DNA of 64,000 bases from Gammaproteobacteria bacterium UBA6724 (GTDB lineage: Bacteria > Pseudomonadota > Gammaproteobacteria > Pseudomonadales > Azotimanducaceae), in NCBI GenBank assembly GCA_002454165.1, contig DKIG01000052.1:1-64000 (forward strand). The letters are read 5' to 3'. A program made the position numbers and the translations under genes. This document shows positions 42,101-52,051 of the stretch, piece by piece (position 1 is the stretch's first letter; every line of letters begins with the position of its first letter). The notes under the pieces are model-generated. The model did no database searches, was not told the DNA's origin, and saw only the letters and a program-made list of their open reading frames with translations.

Positions 42101-42694
42101 CTACAGGCCCAGGATTAGCCCTTTGGGCACGCCGAGTAGGTTGGCAACAGGTTGGATGACCAGATAGTTGTTAATCAGGGTCAGCATCACGAACACCAGG
42201 ATGATAGAAAAATCCAGCCCTCCCATGGGCGGTAGCAACTTGCGAACCGGGGCGCAGATGGGTTCGGTAATCTGATGTATCAGCGCGAGTGCTGGATGAT
42301 TGGAGTAAGGTGCTATCCAACTGGCGATGACCATAATAATCAGAGCAAAAAAGTAAAGATCAAAAATCTTTGCAAGCAGACCCAGGATCGCCCAGGCAAT
42401 ATAGATTGAATGAAAAACATAGATTCCCGTCAGCCATATCACGAGCATGATGGTAATGATTTGTATGCCTAATGCGGCGATGAGTATAGCCAAGTCAAGG
42501 CCACGGAAGGTGGGGAGAATTCTTTTGAAGGGTCTGACAGCGGGTGCGGTTAATTTTACCACCGCCTGGCAGATGGGATTGTAATAATCGGCGCGGGATA
42601 TCTGCATCAAAAATCGTAACAACAATAAATAGAGATAGATGCCCGCAGTAGTTTGTATCAGGAATATGCCAGCACCGGAAAGATTTTGAGTCAT
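42101..42694 (-). CDS. yggT: YggT family membrane protein
   Basis: A 197-aa integral membrane protein made of two YGGT repeats. Each has two hydrophobic helices, with the conserved CQAVVKLTAPAVRPFKRILP and, in the second half, ITEPICAPVRKLLPPMGGLDFS. The family is linked to osmotic shock tolerance and to division in plastids. It lies directly downstream of proC on the same strand. Confidence 0.93.
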   Translation of the reverse strand: MTQNLSGAGIFLIQTTAGIYLYLLLLRFLMQISRADYYNPICQAVVKLTAPAVRPFKRILPTFRGLDLAILIAALGIQIITIMLVIWLTGIYVFHSIYIAWAILGLLAKIFDLYFFALIIMVIASWIAPYSNHPALALIHQITEPICAPVRKLLPPMGGLDFSIILVFVMLTLINNYLVIQPVANLLGVPKGLILGL

Positions 42695-42720
42695 GATATG
42701 GGTTCCATTAAAGGATTGGA

Positions 42721-43572
42721 TTATAAAGCATTTTGATCTGGCTCTTCGTCGTTAGATTTTATGCCCGACAGGGTGGCGGCGCGTTCTCTCGCTGCCTTGA
42801 CGGCCTGCTCAACCATCTCCTTGAACCCCGCCTCCCTCAGCTTGTCCAGGGCCGCCTGAGTTGTACCGCCCGGGGAGGTAACGCGGCGTCGGAGTGCCGT
42901 CAGGTCAGTATCCTGTGCCAGGGCTATTTTTGCACTACCGAGAGCAGTTTGCAGCACCAGTTGGCGGCTCACCTCGGCGGACAATCCTGCATTGATGCCC
43001 GCGCTGATCATCGCTTCCATAAGGAGGAAAAAGTAGGCTGGGCCACTGCCAGACACCGCCGTCACAACATTCAGGTCTGCTTCTTCATCAAGCCAAAGAG
43101 TAATGCCTACCGCGCCAAGAATATTTTCAGCGTCTTGTCGTTGTGATGCGGTCACCGCGTCTGTGGCAAACATGGCAGTGATACCTGTTTGCACCAGAGC
43201 GGGCGTGTTCGGCATACAACGGATAATCGGGGTATTGTTTTCCGAGTGGCTGGTTTGGAATCTCTCGCCCAGGGTCCGGGTAGTAATTCCCGCTGCCACA
43301 CTGACGATCAACTTCTCCCTGGCGGCATCGGCAATCTCAGCAAGCAGTGCGCTCATTTTGTCAGGTTTGACGCAAAGCATCAGAATGTCGCTCTGGACAA
43401 CCGCCTCAAGGTTGTCCTGTGTGGCACTGATACCAAGTGCCGTGACCCTGTCGCGACAATCCGCCCTAGGGTCGGCAGCGATGATGTCCGACAAGTTGAA
43501 ACCGCTTTTTTTTAGCCCGCTCATTATCGCCTGGGCAATGTTCCCAGCACCAAGGAATGCTATTTTTGGCAT
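42721..43572 (-). CDS. proC: Pyrroline-5-carboxylate reductase
   Basis: A 283-aa NAD(P)H-dependent enzyme for the last step of proline synthesis. The Rossmann motif FLGAGNIAQAIMSGL is at 5-19. The conserved IRCMPNTPALV and the C-terminal signature VTSPGGTTQAALDKL are present. It sits in the proC-yggT-rdgB-hemW row downstream of yggS. Confidence 0.96.
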   Translation of the reverse strand: MPKIAFLGAGNIAQAIMSGLKKSGFNLSDIIAADPRADCRDRVTALGISATQDNLEAVVQSDILMLCVKPDKMSALLAEIADAAREKLIVSVAAGITTRTLGERFQTSHSENNTPIIRCMPNTPALVQTGITAMFATDAVTASQRQDAENILGAVGITLWLDEEADLNVVTAVSGSGPAYFFLLMEAMISAGINAGLSAEVSRQLVLQTALGSAKIALAQDTDLTALRRRVTSPGGTTQAALDKLREAGFKEMVEQAVKAARERAATLSGIKSNDEEPDQNAL

Positions 43573-43582
43573 CTTGCGTCCT

Positions 43583-43628
43583 GCTACTTATTGACGTTCC
43601 GCTATTGATGTTTCGCTACTGTATTTTG
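43583..43628. repeat. Degenerate tandem repeat between yggS and proC
   Basis: Three segments begin GCTA(C/T)T at 43583, 43601 and 43615 with spacings of 18 and 14 bp. The last two (GCTATTGATGTTTC, GCTACTGTATTTTG) are adjacent. It overlaps the yggS 3' end. A weak member of the series. Confidence 0.35.
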
Positions 43629-44318
43629 CGCCTTCGGTTGCCGCTGCCCAAAAATGCCCGTGCCGATGCGGAGCCATGTCGCACCTTCCATTATCGCAGA
43701 TTTGTAGTCATGGCTCATGCCCATGGAAAGTTGGTCAAACTCAGGTAAACCGAATTGGGCGGAGATGTCTTCCCGCAGTTCCCGGAGCTGTGCAAATATG
43801 GCGCGCTGCAAACTCTCATCCTCTGTCACCTGTGGAATTGTCATCAAGCCCCGCAACGCAATTCCGGGCAGGTCTCTTATGCTATTAATCAGCGTTGCCA
43901 CCCTGTCTGGCGCGACCCCAGATTTATTCTTCTCCATGGAAATGTTGACCTGTACCAGCACCTGGAGCCTACCCAGGGCCGGGTTTCTCTGCTCACTCAA
44001 GCGTCTGGCAACCTTGTTTGAGGCAAGGGTATGCACCCAGTTGAACTGCTCGGCAATCCGCCGCGTCTTGTTGGACTGAACCGCACCAATAAAGTGCCAG
44101 TCAAGGTTCGGCAGAGTAGCAATTTTACCCTCGGCTTCCTGTAGATAATTTTCCCCGAAACTAGTCTGACCTGCCTTCAAAGCCACATGTATTAGAGCCG
44201 TATCCTGGGCTTTGCTGGCAGCCAGCAACTTGACTTCCCCAGGGTTGCGCGCCGCCGTCCGACAAACGGCAGCAATTCTGGTAGCAAGCGTTTCAAGATT
44301 GTGCGATATGGAAGTCAT
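43602..44318 (-). CDS. yggS: YggS family pyridoxal phosphate homeostasis protein
   Basis: A 238-aa PLP-binding barrel protein (PLPBP). The cofactor lysine is K36 in LLAASKAQ. Conserved segments are FGENYLQEA, WHFIGAVQSNK and LSMGMSHD. It has no known enzymatic activity and buffers PLP. ATG 44318 is used; the frame is open to 44381 but the extension is not family sequence. It is divergent from pilT. Confidence 0.94.
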   Translation of the reverse strand: MTSISHNLETLATRIAAVCRTAARNPGEVKLLAASKAQDTALIHVALKAGQTSFGENYLQEAEGKIATLPNLDWHFIGAVQSNKTRRIAEQFNWVHTLASNKVARRLSEQRNPALGRLQVLVQVNISMEKNKSGVAPDRVATLINSIRDLPGIALRGLMTIPQVTEDESLQRAIFAQLRELREDISAQFGLPEFDQLSMGMSHDYKSAIMEGATWLRIGTGIFGQRQPKAQNTVAKHQ

Positions 44319-44440
44319 AGCGAAAGATATACAAGCCAGTACGAATAGTTTGTCCCGCCAGACGATATTACTATCAATCACAGTTGATAATCTGAAGAAA
44401 TCTTCCCCTCGCGACTTGGCAAGACGAATAGGACCTCAGA

Positions 44441-45478
44441 ATGAATATTACAGACCTGCTACGGCTCGGTCAGACACAGGGCGCGTCTGACCTGCATTTG
44501 GCAGCCGGTTTGCCGCCGCTACTACGGATAGATGGCGACCTGCGTCGTCTTGACTTACCAGTGCTCAACCACCAGCAGGTTCACTCGCATCTTATTGAAT
44601 TGATGAACGACAAGCAGCGGCAAGAATATGAAACAAGATTTGAATGTGACTTTTCATTTGAGTTGCCCAACCTGGCGCGATTCCGCGTTAATGCGTTCCG
44701 ACAGAATCGTGGTGCTGGCGGCGCCTTCAGAACGATTCCTGTCAAGATTCCTAGCCTGGATGAGTTAGGCATGGGGGAGGTGTTTCGTAGTATTGCCGCC
44801 ACATCCCACGGACTCATCACGGTCACAGGACCCACAGGTTCGGGTAAAAGTACATCCCTCGCGGCGATGATTGACTATATTAACAGCACCAGACACAAGC
44901 ATATCTTGACCTTAGAAGACCCGATCGAATTCGTGCATGAAAACAAACAGTGCTTGGTCAATCAGAGAGAAATTCACCGGGATACTCTGGGGTTTAACGA
45001 GGCGCTCAGATCGGCCCTCCGCGCTGACCCGGATATTATTTTGATTGGTGAAATGCGGGACCTGGCGACAATTCGGCTGGCTCTTGAAGCTGCGGAAACC
45101 GGACATCTAGTGCTGAGCACCCTGCATACATCCGCCGCCGCCAGAACCATAGATCGGATGATCAATGTATTCCCAGGTGCAGAAAAGGCAATGATACGCA
45201 CCCTCTTGTCGGAATCACTTCATGCAGTCATCTCCCAGACGCTCCTGAAAAAAGTAGCGGGCGGACGAGTCGCCGCCCATGAAATCATGGTGTGTACGCC
45301 TGCTATCCGCAATCTCATTCGGGAAGACAAGGTGCCCCAAATCTATTCCGCGATACAAACAGGAAGAAATCTCGGCATGCAAACCTTTGACCAATGCCTC
45401 GCAGAACTGGTAGCAAACAAGATCATCAGTAAAGAGACAGCACAGCAAGAAGCGAAGATGCCGGAAGATTTCAGATGA
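44441..45478 (+). CDS. pilT: Type IV pilus retraction ATPase PilT
   Basis: A 345-aa hexameric ATPase that powers pilus retraction (twitching motility). Walker A GPTGSGKST is at 130-138, the Asp box LTLEDPIEFVH follows, Walker B is DPDIILIGEMRD, and the His box HLVLSTLHTSA is present. The C-terminal AIRNLIREDK motif specific to PilT is present. It is the only pilus gene in the window. Confidence 0.97.
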   Translation: MNITDLLRLGQTQGASDLHLAAGLPPLLRIDGDLRRLDLPVLNHQQVHSHLIELMNDKQRQEYETRFECDFSFELPNLARFRVNAFRQNRGAGGAFRTIPVKIPSLDELGMGEVFRSIAATSHGLITVTGPTGSGKSTSLAAMIDYINSTRHKHILTLEDPIEFVHENKQCLVNQREIHRDTLGFNEALRSALRADPDIILIGEMRDLATIRLALEAAETGHLVLSTLHTSAAARTIDRMINVFPGAEKAMIRTLLSESLHAVISQTLLKKVAGGRVAAHEIMVCTPAIRNLIREDKVPQIYSAIQTGRNLGMQTFDQCLAELVANKIISKETAQQEAKMPEDFR

Positions 45479-45511
45479 GCCTGGATGACCTTAGCATTGG
45501 CGTAACGATTG

Positions 45512-45955
45512 CTACTTGGTGTTATCGGTCCTGTGCGTCTCGTCTTGGAGCCAGGTCTCAAGAATAATCCTTGCCGCTACATGGTCCAGATGCTCCTGTC
45601 GGCGAGGACCCTCGGAGGCTGTTTCGCGCTGTGCTTCAATTGAACTCAGCCTCTCGTCAACCATCTCGACCGGTAGATTGTATCTGTTCTGCAAACGGCG
45701 TGAGAATTTTTGTACTGCCACCGCCATCTCACTCATAGTGCCGTCCATGTTGAGCGGTAGCCCGACTATCATCATGCCCGGTTGCCATTCCCGGATCAAA
45801 TTGTCAACTCTGCCCCAATCGGGAACACCGTCTTGCGCCGGGATGATGCACAGCGGGGTGGCGGTCTGGGTCAACATCTGCCCTATGGCGACCCCTATTC
45901 TTCGCTGCCCAAAATCAAATCCCATGACGAGCAGGTCCGCCGTCTGCATATCCAT
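45512..45955 (-). CDS. ruvX: Holliday junction resolvase-like / pre-16S rRNA nuclease YqgF
   Basis: A 147-aa RNase H-fold protein. The first catalytic aspartate is in MGFDFGQRRIGVAIG (11-25), then VGLPLNMDGTMS and the acidic VDERLSS motif. It is essential in many bacteria for 16S 5' maturation. It follows the tonB-like gene by 9 bp on the same strand. yqgE, usually just upstream, is absent. Confidence 0.94.
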   Translation of the reverse strand: MDMQTADLLVMGFDFGQRRIGVAIGQMLTQTATPLCIIPAQDGVPDWGRVDNLIREWQPGMMIVGLPLNMDGTMSEMAVAVQKFSRRLQNRYNLPVEMVDERLSSIEAQRETASEGPRRQEHLDHVAARIILETWLQDETHRTDNTK

Positions 45956-45964
45956 CTTCCACCT

Positions 45965-46735
45965 CTATCCAGGAAAACTTCCAAAAGAGTCGTTCTTTTG
46001 GAATTGCCAGGTGCGGACAATTTCCAGCAGATCCGTGGTTTCCCTGAGCTGGTTCGGAAAGGGAGCAAAGGGCGCAGCCAGACGTACGATGCGTACCGCC
46101 GCATCATCAAGTATCTGGTGCCCGGAAGATTCCAACAACTTAATGTCATGCAGGGAACCGTCGGGCAAAATTGCCACCATCAGGCGCAGGCTGCCGTATA
46201 TTTTTTGTCGTGTAGATTCCTTAGGATAGTTGAGGTTACCGATATTCTCAATCTTCCGGTGCCAGGAATTGAGATAAAAGGTCTCCGAACGCGCCGCCGT
46301 AGAAAGGCTTGTCAAGCGTTTGATCCTGGGACGAGGGGCGGTGGTTTGCTGCTGCCAGTTCTGCCTGATGATTGCCAGCGAGGACGCAAGGAGGTTGCTC
46401 TTCTCAGGCGCCCCCTCCTCAGGGAGCGCCTTCTCGTCTGGCTGAGTCGCCAGGCTGATGTCGTCAGGCTGGGCTCGTGGCGAGACGCTGGCGACAAGAG
46501 CCGAGTAGGGCTCGGTATGCGCCTCCTCGGGGCGAGCTCTATGCTGGGTAAGGGTAACTTCCAGGGTCCGAGTTGATGTTGAGAGACTGGTCAAGAAGCT
46601 GGTCAAAAAGAGATTCGACTGGCCAATCAATCCTATGCCTAAAATCGCCGCCACATGCAGTGCTACCGAAAATAACAGGGCGCAACTCAGACGGATGGCT
46701 GGTTTGCCCGGAGTGTGCAGAGCCGAGACCATCAA
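45965..46735 (-). CDS. TonB family protein
   Basis: A 256-aa protein with an N-terminal cytoplasmic tail, one transmembrane helix (about 17-38), a variable periplasmic linker and a C-terminal TonB domain (about 165-250) with YPKESTRQKIYGSLRL and the LDDAAVRIVRLAAPFAPFP signature. The linker starts with a short in-frame repeat (FLTS twice, 46586-46609). It overlaps gshB by 4 bp, the conserved gshB-tonB order. No ExbB/ExbD or receptor is nearby. Confidence 0.88.
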   Translation of the reverse strand: MMVSALHTPGKPAIRLSCALLFSVALHVAAILGIGLIGQSNLFLTSFLTSLSTSTRTLEVTLTQHRARPEEAHTEPYSALVASVSPRAQPDDISLATQPDEKALPEEGAPEKSNLLASSLAIIRQNWQQQTTAPRPRIKRLTSLSTAARSETFYLNSWHRKIENIGNLNYPKESTRQKIYGSLRLMVAILPDGSLHDIKLLESSGHQILDDAAVRIVRLAAPFAPFPNQLRETTDLLEIVRTWQFQKNDSFGSFPG

Positions 46736-47694
46736 GTCTGCCGCTGGAAAATTTCACGGTCAATGAAGCGCATGTAATCACCTGCTATATCAATATCAAA
46801 TGCTTTATCAATCTCCCGAATACAGGTCGGGCAGGTTACATTGATCTCGGTCAGGTAGTCGCCAATCACATCAATGCCAACGAAGTAGAGCCCCTTTTGT
46901 CTGAGTAGAGGCCCAATCCGAGCGCAAATAAACTTGTCCCGGTCGGTCAACTCCCTGCCCAGACCCGAGGCACCCACCGCAAGATTGCCGCGCGTTTCAC
47001 CCTCTGGTGGTATTCTGGCAAGACCGTAGGGGACAGGCTCGCCATTGATAAGAAGAATCCTCGTATCGCCAGTCGTTGCTATTTCGGGAATGTATTTCTG
47101 CGCCATGATTTGCCGCTTGCCATCGGCAGTCAGCGTTTCAATGATGACCGGGAGATTGTGTTCGGTTTCTGCTGCTCGAAAAATGGACGCGCCGCCCATT
47201 TCGTCCAACGGTTTGAAAATAACATCTTGATGACGCCGATGAAATTCGCGAAGTTGCTGTGGGTCCCGGCTAACAAGATGCGGCGGACAACATTCCGGGA
47301 ACTGCAAGGCGAAAATCTTCTCGTTACAATCGCGCACGGCACCCGGACGGTTCAGGACCGGCGTTCCAGTGCTTTCAACAAATTCCAGTAGATAGGTTGA
47401 ATAGATATACTCCATATCAAATGGAGGCTCCTTGCGTAGCAAGATGGCGTCTAACTGAGCGGCGGGGATGATTGTTTCGGCATCTGTCTCGTACCACTTG
47501 CCCGGGCCATCCATGACACTCAGCCCTCGCTGCCTGAGGGACACCACGCCATCCTCAATCCAGATATCGGATTGTTCAAAACAGCATATCTGCCAGCCCG
47601 CCGCCTGGGCAGCAAGCATCATCGCCAGGGTGCTGTCTTTCTCGGGATTGATGGATTCAAGGGAGTCCATCAATATGCCAATTTTACGGGTCAA
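46732..47694 (-). CDS. gshB: Glutathione synthase
   Basis: A 320-aa ATP-grasp ligase that adds glycine to gamma-glutamylcysteine. The N-terminal GILMDSLESINPEKDSTLAM is diagnostic, followed by RKEPPFDMEYIYSTYLLE, the grasp loop FKPLDEMGGASIFR and the metal-binding GIDVIGDYLTEINVTCPT end. gshA is not in the window. Confidence 0.97.
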   Translation of the reverse strand: MTRKIGILMDSLESINPEKDSTLAMMLAAQAAGWQICCFEQSDIWIEDGVVSLRQRGLSVMDGPGKWYETDAETIIPAAQLDAILLRKEPPFDMEYIYSTYLLEFVESTGTPVLNRPGAVRDCNEKIFALQFPECCPPHLVSRDPQQLREFHRRHQDVIFKPLDEMGGASIFRAAETEHNLPVIIETLTADGKRQIMAQKYIPEIATTGDTRILLINGEPVPYGLARIPPEGETRGNLAVGASGLGRELTDRDKFICARIGPLLRQKGLYFVGIDVIGDYLTEINVTCPTCIREIDKAFDIDIAGDYMRFIDREIFQRQT

Positions 47695-47793
47695 GGTACG
47701 TGGCTCAAAACAAATGGACGGTCATTGTAAACCAGATACCGATTGTTTTATTGGGGGTTTACCGAGAGAGTTTTTTGGACTCCTCAGGAGAAA

Positions 47794-48642
47794 CTACAGA
47801 CCCAGCGCCTTCCAGATACCCAGACTCGGGAGAGCCTGGTTGAGCGTATAGAAATGCAAGCCGGGTGCGCCACCGTCAAGGAGCCGCTGGCACATGCTGG
47901 TCACCACCTCCAAGCCAAATGTTTTCAGTTGTTCCGGGTCATGTTGATAGGTAATCAAATGCTTTTCTATCCACCGTGGAATCTCCGCACCGCAGAGGGC
48001 GGAAAATCTCACAATCCCCTTATAATTGGTGAGCGGCATGATGCCCGGCACGATGGGCACATCAATCCCTCTTTTGTGACAGGCATCAATAAATCTGAAG
48101 TAGGCATCAGCGTTATAAAAGTATTGGGTGATGGCGCTATCCGCACCGGCATCAATCTTTCGCTTGAAATGGGTGAGATCCGTATCTACCGAGGATGATT
48201 CCGGGTGCATTTCAGGGTAAGCAGCAACATCAATGTGAAAATGATTCCCGCTTACCCGGCGAATAAATTCAACCAGATCACTGGCGTGGGTCAGCTGGCT
48301 GGAAGGACCAGTGCCAGACGGGGAATCTCCTCTCAGGGCAACCAACCGAGTGACGCCCGCTGCCTGATATTCAGTCAGCATGTCACGCACGGCGTCCTCC
48401 TTCCCTTGATTAATGGCGTCACCATCAAAGGAAATGTGGGGGACAACCGGCGTCCCCAGGCGGAGTAACTCCAGCACCGTTTGTTTGGTGCCGTCCCGGG
48501 TTGTGCCGCCTGCGCCATAGGTCACGGAAAAGTAGTGCGGGGACAGCTCATTAAGGCGGCTGTGTGTCCGCCTAAGTTTTTCTTGGGCTGATACCGTCCT
48601 CGGGGCGGAAAACTCAAAACTGAATGATCTTGATTCGGGCAT
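47794..48642 (-). CDS. metF: 5,10-methylenetetrahydrofolate reductase
   Basis: A 282-aa FAD barrel enzyme producing 5-methyl-THF for methionine synthesis. It begins SFSFEFSAPRT (the E of FEF is the conserved catalytic acid), then VTYGAGGTTRD, LRGDSP and the ITQYFYNAD strand. It lies 29 bp downstream of metK on the same strand, fitting a methionine/SAM-cycle unit. ahcY is absent here. Confidence 0.95.
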   Translation of the reverse strand: MPESRSFSFEFSAPRTVSAQEKLRRTHSRLNELSPHYFSVTYGAGGTTRDGTKQTVLELLRLGTPVVPHISFDGDAINQGKEDAVRDMLTEYQAAGVTRLVALRGDSPSGTGPSSQLTHASDLVEFIRRVSGNHFHIDVAAYPEMHPESSSVDTDLTHFKRKIDAGADSAITQYFYNADAYFRFIDACHKRGIDVPIVPGIMPLTNYKGIVRFSALCGAEIPRWIEKHLITYQHDPEQLKTFGLEVVTSMCQRLLDGGAPGLHFYTLNQALPSLGIWKALGL

Positions 48643-48671
48643 CTTCTGACGCTGGGCTCTATCTTGCCTGT

Positions 48672-49832
48672 TCAGGAAAGGGCAGTAGCAAGCAACTCTT
48701 TTTTATCCGTCTTCTCCCAGGTGAAATCTGGTTCTTCCCTGCCGAAATGACCGTAGGTAGCCGTCTGTTGGTAGATGGGTCTTTTGAGGTCCAGCATAGC
48801 TATCAGCCCCTTGGGATGGAGATCAAAGTGCTCTCTCACCAGGGCGTTGATCTTGTCTTCTGGCAAGACGCCGGTACCAAATGTATTGATGTTGATAGAA
48901 GTCGGCTCGGCAATACCTATGGCGTATGACAGTTGAATTTCACATCGCTTTGCTAAGCCCGCCGCGACGATGTTCTTGGCAACATAACGCCCGCCATAGG
49001 CGGCACTTCTGTCCACCTTGGAGGGATCCTTGCCAGAGAAGGCACCGCCACCATGCCGCGCCATGCCGCCATAGGTGTCAACGATGATCTTCCTGCCGGT
49101 CAATCCACAGTCGCCAACGGGTCCCCCGGTCACGAACTGCCCGGTCGGATTGATAAAGTATTTGGTTGCCCCATGTAACCAATCGGCAGGCAAGACAGGC
49201 TTGATAATTTCCTCCATCACCGCTTCGTGAAGCGTCTGGCGTGAGACCTCCGGCGAATGCTGGGTGGACAGGACCACCGCATCAATCATGACCGGACGAC
49301 CATCACCGTCATACCGGAAAGAAATCTGGCTTTTAGCATCTGGGCGCAAGAAGGGCAGTTGTCCTGACTTCCGAACTTCTGCCTGCCTTTGCATCAGCCG
49401 ATGGGAGTAGGTGATCGGTGCTGGCATCAACACATCGGTTTCATCAGAGGCATAACCAAACATCAACCCTTGATCACCCGCCCCCTGTTCATGACTCGGC
49501 GATTCATCAACGCCTACGGCGATGTCCGGGGACTGTTTGCCAATCGCATTTAGAATGGCGCAGGAAGCACCGTCAAAGCCAACCTCTGAGCTGTTGTAGC
49601 CTATATCAAGAATGACACTACGGCACACATCTTCCAGATCAATCCAGGCAGAGGTAGTAATTTCACCTGCTATGACCACCATACCGGTTTTGACCAGGGC
49701 TTCGCATGCGACTCTGGCATCAGGGTCCTCAGTGAGGATCGCATCCAGGATAGCGTCAGAAATTTGATCCGCCATCTTGTCAGGATGTCCCTCGGATACT
49801 GATTCGGAAGTAAAAGTGGCATCTCTTGTCAT
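48672..49832 (-). CDS. metK: S-adenosylmethionine synthetase
   Basis: A 386-aa enzyme that makes SAM from methionine and ATP. Signatures are FTSESVSEGHPDKMADQISD (8-27), GAGDQGLMFGYA and GGGAFSGKDPSKVDRS. ATG 49832 gives the family N-terminus MTRDATFTSES; the frame stays open to 49949 but the extra residues are not homologous. It is divergent from tkt over 193 bp in which I see no riboswitch-like structure. Confidence 0.97.
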   Translation of the reverse strand: MTRDATFTSESVSEGHPDKMADQISDAILDAILTEDPDARVACEALVKTGMVVIAGEITTSAWIDLEDVCRSVILDIGYNSSEVGFDGASCAILNAIGKQSPDIAVGVDESPSHEQGAGDQGLMFGYASDETDVLMPAPITYSHRLMQRQAEVRKSGQLPFLRPDAKSQISFRYDGDGRPVMIDAVVLSTQHSPEVSRQTLHEAVMEEIIKPVLPADWLHGATKYFINPTGQFVTGGPVGDCGLTGRKIIVDTYGGMARHGGGAFSGKDPSKVDRSAAYGGRYVAKNIVAAGLAKRCEIQLSYAIGIAEPTSININTFGTGVLPEDKINALVREHFDLHPKGLIAMLDLKRPIYQQTATYGHFGREEPDFTWEKTDKKELLATALS

Positions 49833-50025
49833 GGCAAGCCCGCTTCTGTGAACGCCTCTGTATAAGTGTCTGCTATGGTTAATCGGTGAAGAGTGCGCCA
49901 TTCTACAAGTTACTACATCGCTTGCCCACCGATGCGAACAAATTATCATTCATTCAAGGTCTTTTGTTGATGATTGCCCGCATCTAATAGAGAATGGGCG
50001 CGCAAATTTCCTGAGTTGAATCTCC

Positions 50026-52041
50026 ATGCCTAAAGGTCACAGACTCCCCAACGCGATTCGCGCCTTAACCATGGACGCAGTACAGAAAGCGGGCAGTGGC
50101 CATCCGGGAGCGCCCATGGGCATGGCGGATATAGCGCATGTCTTGTGGACGGATATTCTAAAACACAATCCGCAAAACCCTGACTGGGTAGACCGGGACA
50201 GGTTTGTCCTCTCAAATGGACATGGTTCAATGTTGTTGTACTCCTTGCTCCACCTGACAGGCTACGACCTGGATATGGACGAACTTCGTAACTTCCGACA
50301 ACTCGGTTCAAAAACACCCGGACACCCGGAATACGGTTGTACCCCCGGCGTTGAAACGACAACCGGTCCCCTGGGTCAGGGTTTCGCCAACGGAGTCGGT
50401 ATGGCGATCGCGGAGAAAATTCTCTCTGGACGATTCAATACCACTCAGCATCAGATCATTAATCACCATACCTATGTTTTTGTAGGCGACGGCTGTCTGA
50501 TGGAAGGCCTGTCCCATGAGGTTGCATCACTCGCCGGGACTCTCGGTCTTGGCAAGTTAATCTGCATCTATGATGACAACGGGATTTCAATAGACGGGGA
50601 GCTCAGCGGCTGGTTCACGGATGATACGGAAAGCCGCTTTAACGCCTATGGTTGGCATGTCGCCGGGGGCTTGGATGGGCATGACCAGGACGCAGTCAAG
50701 CAAGCAATACTGGCGGCACAAGCCGACCCTCGTCCCAGTTTGCTTTGTTGTAAAACTGCCATAGGTTACGGTGCCCCCAACAAGGAGGGCACCGCCGCCG
50801 CCCACGGTAGCCCCCTCGGAACAGAGGAGATAGCACTGACGCGGGCAAGCCTTGACTGGTCAGACGCGCCTTTTGAGATACCGACGGATGTTTATGCTGC
50901 CTGGGACTGCTGTGGCAAGGGTGCCGCCAGGGAAGATGAATGGCGGCGGAGATATGCCGACTATGCCAAGGCAAAGCCAGAGCTGGCGACTGAGCTGGAA
51001 CGGGCCTTGAGCGGGGAACTACCTGCCATTTGGGAGTCTGAGCTCAATGCGTTACTGGCGGAGATGCAAGCAAATAACAGAACCCTCGCCTCCCGCAATG
51101 CTTCTGGCGAGATGATTGCGAAACTCGCTCAGCTACTGCCAGACCTGGTGGGCGGGTCCGCCGACCTGTCCGGATCAAACTGTACTCACTGGGCGGAGGC
51201 AAGGACTCTGTCCCGGGATGTCTCTGATGCCAACTATATCTACTACGGCGTGCGGGAGTTCGGCATGACTGCTATCACTAATGGCATAGCCTTGCATGGC
51301 GGTCTGCGCCCCTTCTGCGGGACCTTTCTTATCTTTATGGAATATGCCCGTAATGCGACGCGGATGGCGGCTTTGATGGGTGTGGAAAGCATCTTTGTGT
51401 ATAGCCACGACTCCATCGGACAGGGGGAAGACGGTCCGACACACCAACCCATTGAACAGCTTGCCAACCTGCGGGGCACGCCTAATATGTCTGTGTGGCG
51501 ACCTTGTGACTCGGTGGAAACCGTGGTCGCCTGGAAGGCAGCGATAGAAAAAAAGGGCGGCCCTACGGCACTGGTACTCAGCCGACAGGGGCTACCAAAC
51601 CTGCCACGGGAGGCGGAGCAACTGGCGAACATTGCCCGGGGTGCCTATGTGCTTTATGACAGCAGTGATATGAGCAACGACGCCGCGCCGGAGGTCATTC
51701 TGCTGGCTACCGGCTCGGAGGTCAGCCTCGCGCTTGCCAGTGCGCAAAAGTTAGCTACCGATGATGGCTTAGTTGTGCGGGTGGTTTCCATGCCCTGTGT
51801 GGAAACTTTTGAGGCACAGGAGCCGACATATAGGGACAGGGTATTACCAGACAGTGTCAGGAAACGAGTCGCCATTGAAGCAAGTCATGTGGACTACTGG
51901 CGTAAATGGGTGGGTCTTGATGGCAGAGTAATCGGCATGCACTCCTTTGGAGAATCAGCCCCTGGCAGTACACTCTTCCAGCACTTTGGCTTTACGGTTG
52001 ACAAGGTCGTAGATACCGTCAGGGAACTCATGCGCTTGTGA
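50026..52041 (+). CDS. tkt: Transketolase
   Basis: A 671-aa TPP enzyme of the pentose phosphate (and Calvin) pathway. Signatures are AGSGHPGAPMGMADIA near the N-terminus, the TPP motif starting GDGCLMEG (about 154-161), and the pyrimidine-domain RPFCGTFLIFMEY and SIGQGEDGPTHQPIEQLA. Length is standard. It is followed 10 bp later by pgk; a gap gene, commonly between them, is missing. Confidence 0.97.
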   Translation: MPKGHRLPNAIRALTMDAVQKAGSGHPGAPMGMADIAHVLWTDILKHNPQNPDWVDRDRFVLSNGHGSMLLYSLLHLTGYDLDMDELRNFRQLGSKTPGHPEYGCTPGVETTTGPLGQGFANGVGMAIAEKILSGRFNTTQHQIINHHTYVFVGDGCLMEGLSHEVASLAGTLGLGKLICIYDDNGISIDGELSGWFTDDTESRFNAYGWHVAGGLDGHDQDAVKQAILAAQADPRPSLLCCKTAIGYGAPNKEGTAAAHGSPLGTEEIALTRASLDWSDAPFEIPTDVYAAWDCCGKGAAREDEWRRRYADYAKAKPELATELERALSGELPAIWESELNALLAEMQANNRTLASRNASGEMIAKLAQLLPDLVGGSADLSGSNCTHWAEARTLSRDVSDANYIYYGVREFGMTAITNGIALHGGLRPFCGTFLIFMEYARNATRMAALMGVESIFVYSHDSIGQGEDGPTHQPIEQLANLRGTPNMSVWRPCDSVETVVAWKAAIEKKGGPTALVLSRQGLPNLPREAEQLANIARGAYVLYDSSDMSNDAAPEVILLATGSEVSLALASAQKLATDDGLVVRVVSMPCVETFEAQEPTYRDRVLPDSVRKRVAIEASHVDYWRKWVGLDGRVIGMHSFGESAPGSTLFQHFGFTVDKVVDTVRELMRL

Positions 52042-52051
52042 AAAAACTGCC

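Noticed and set aside
45516..46576. Plus-strand frames of 237 and 264 codons across ruvX and the tonB-like gene
   Set aside because: Both are antisense to clear family members on the minus strand.
49833..50025. SAM- or SAH-type riboswitch upstream of metK
   Set aside because: No conserved stem set or consensus motif could be found in the 193-bp spacer.
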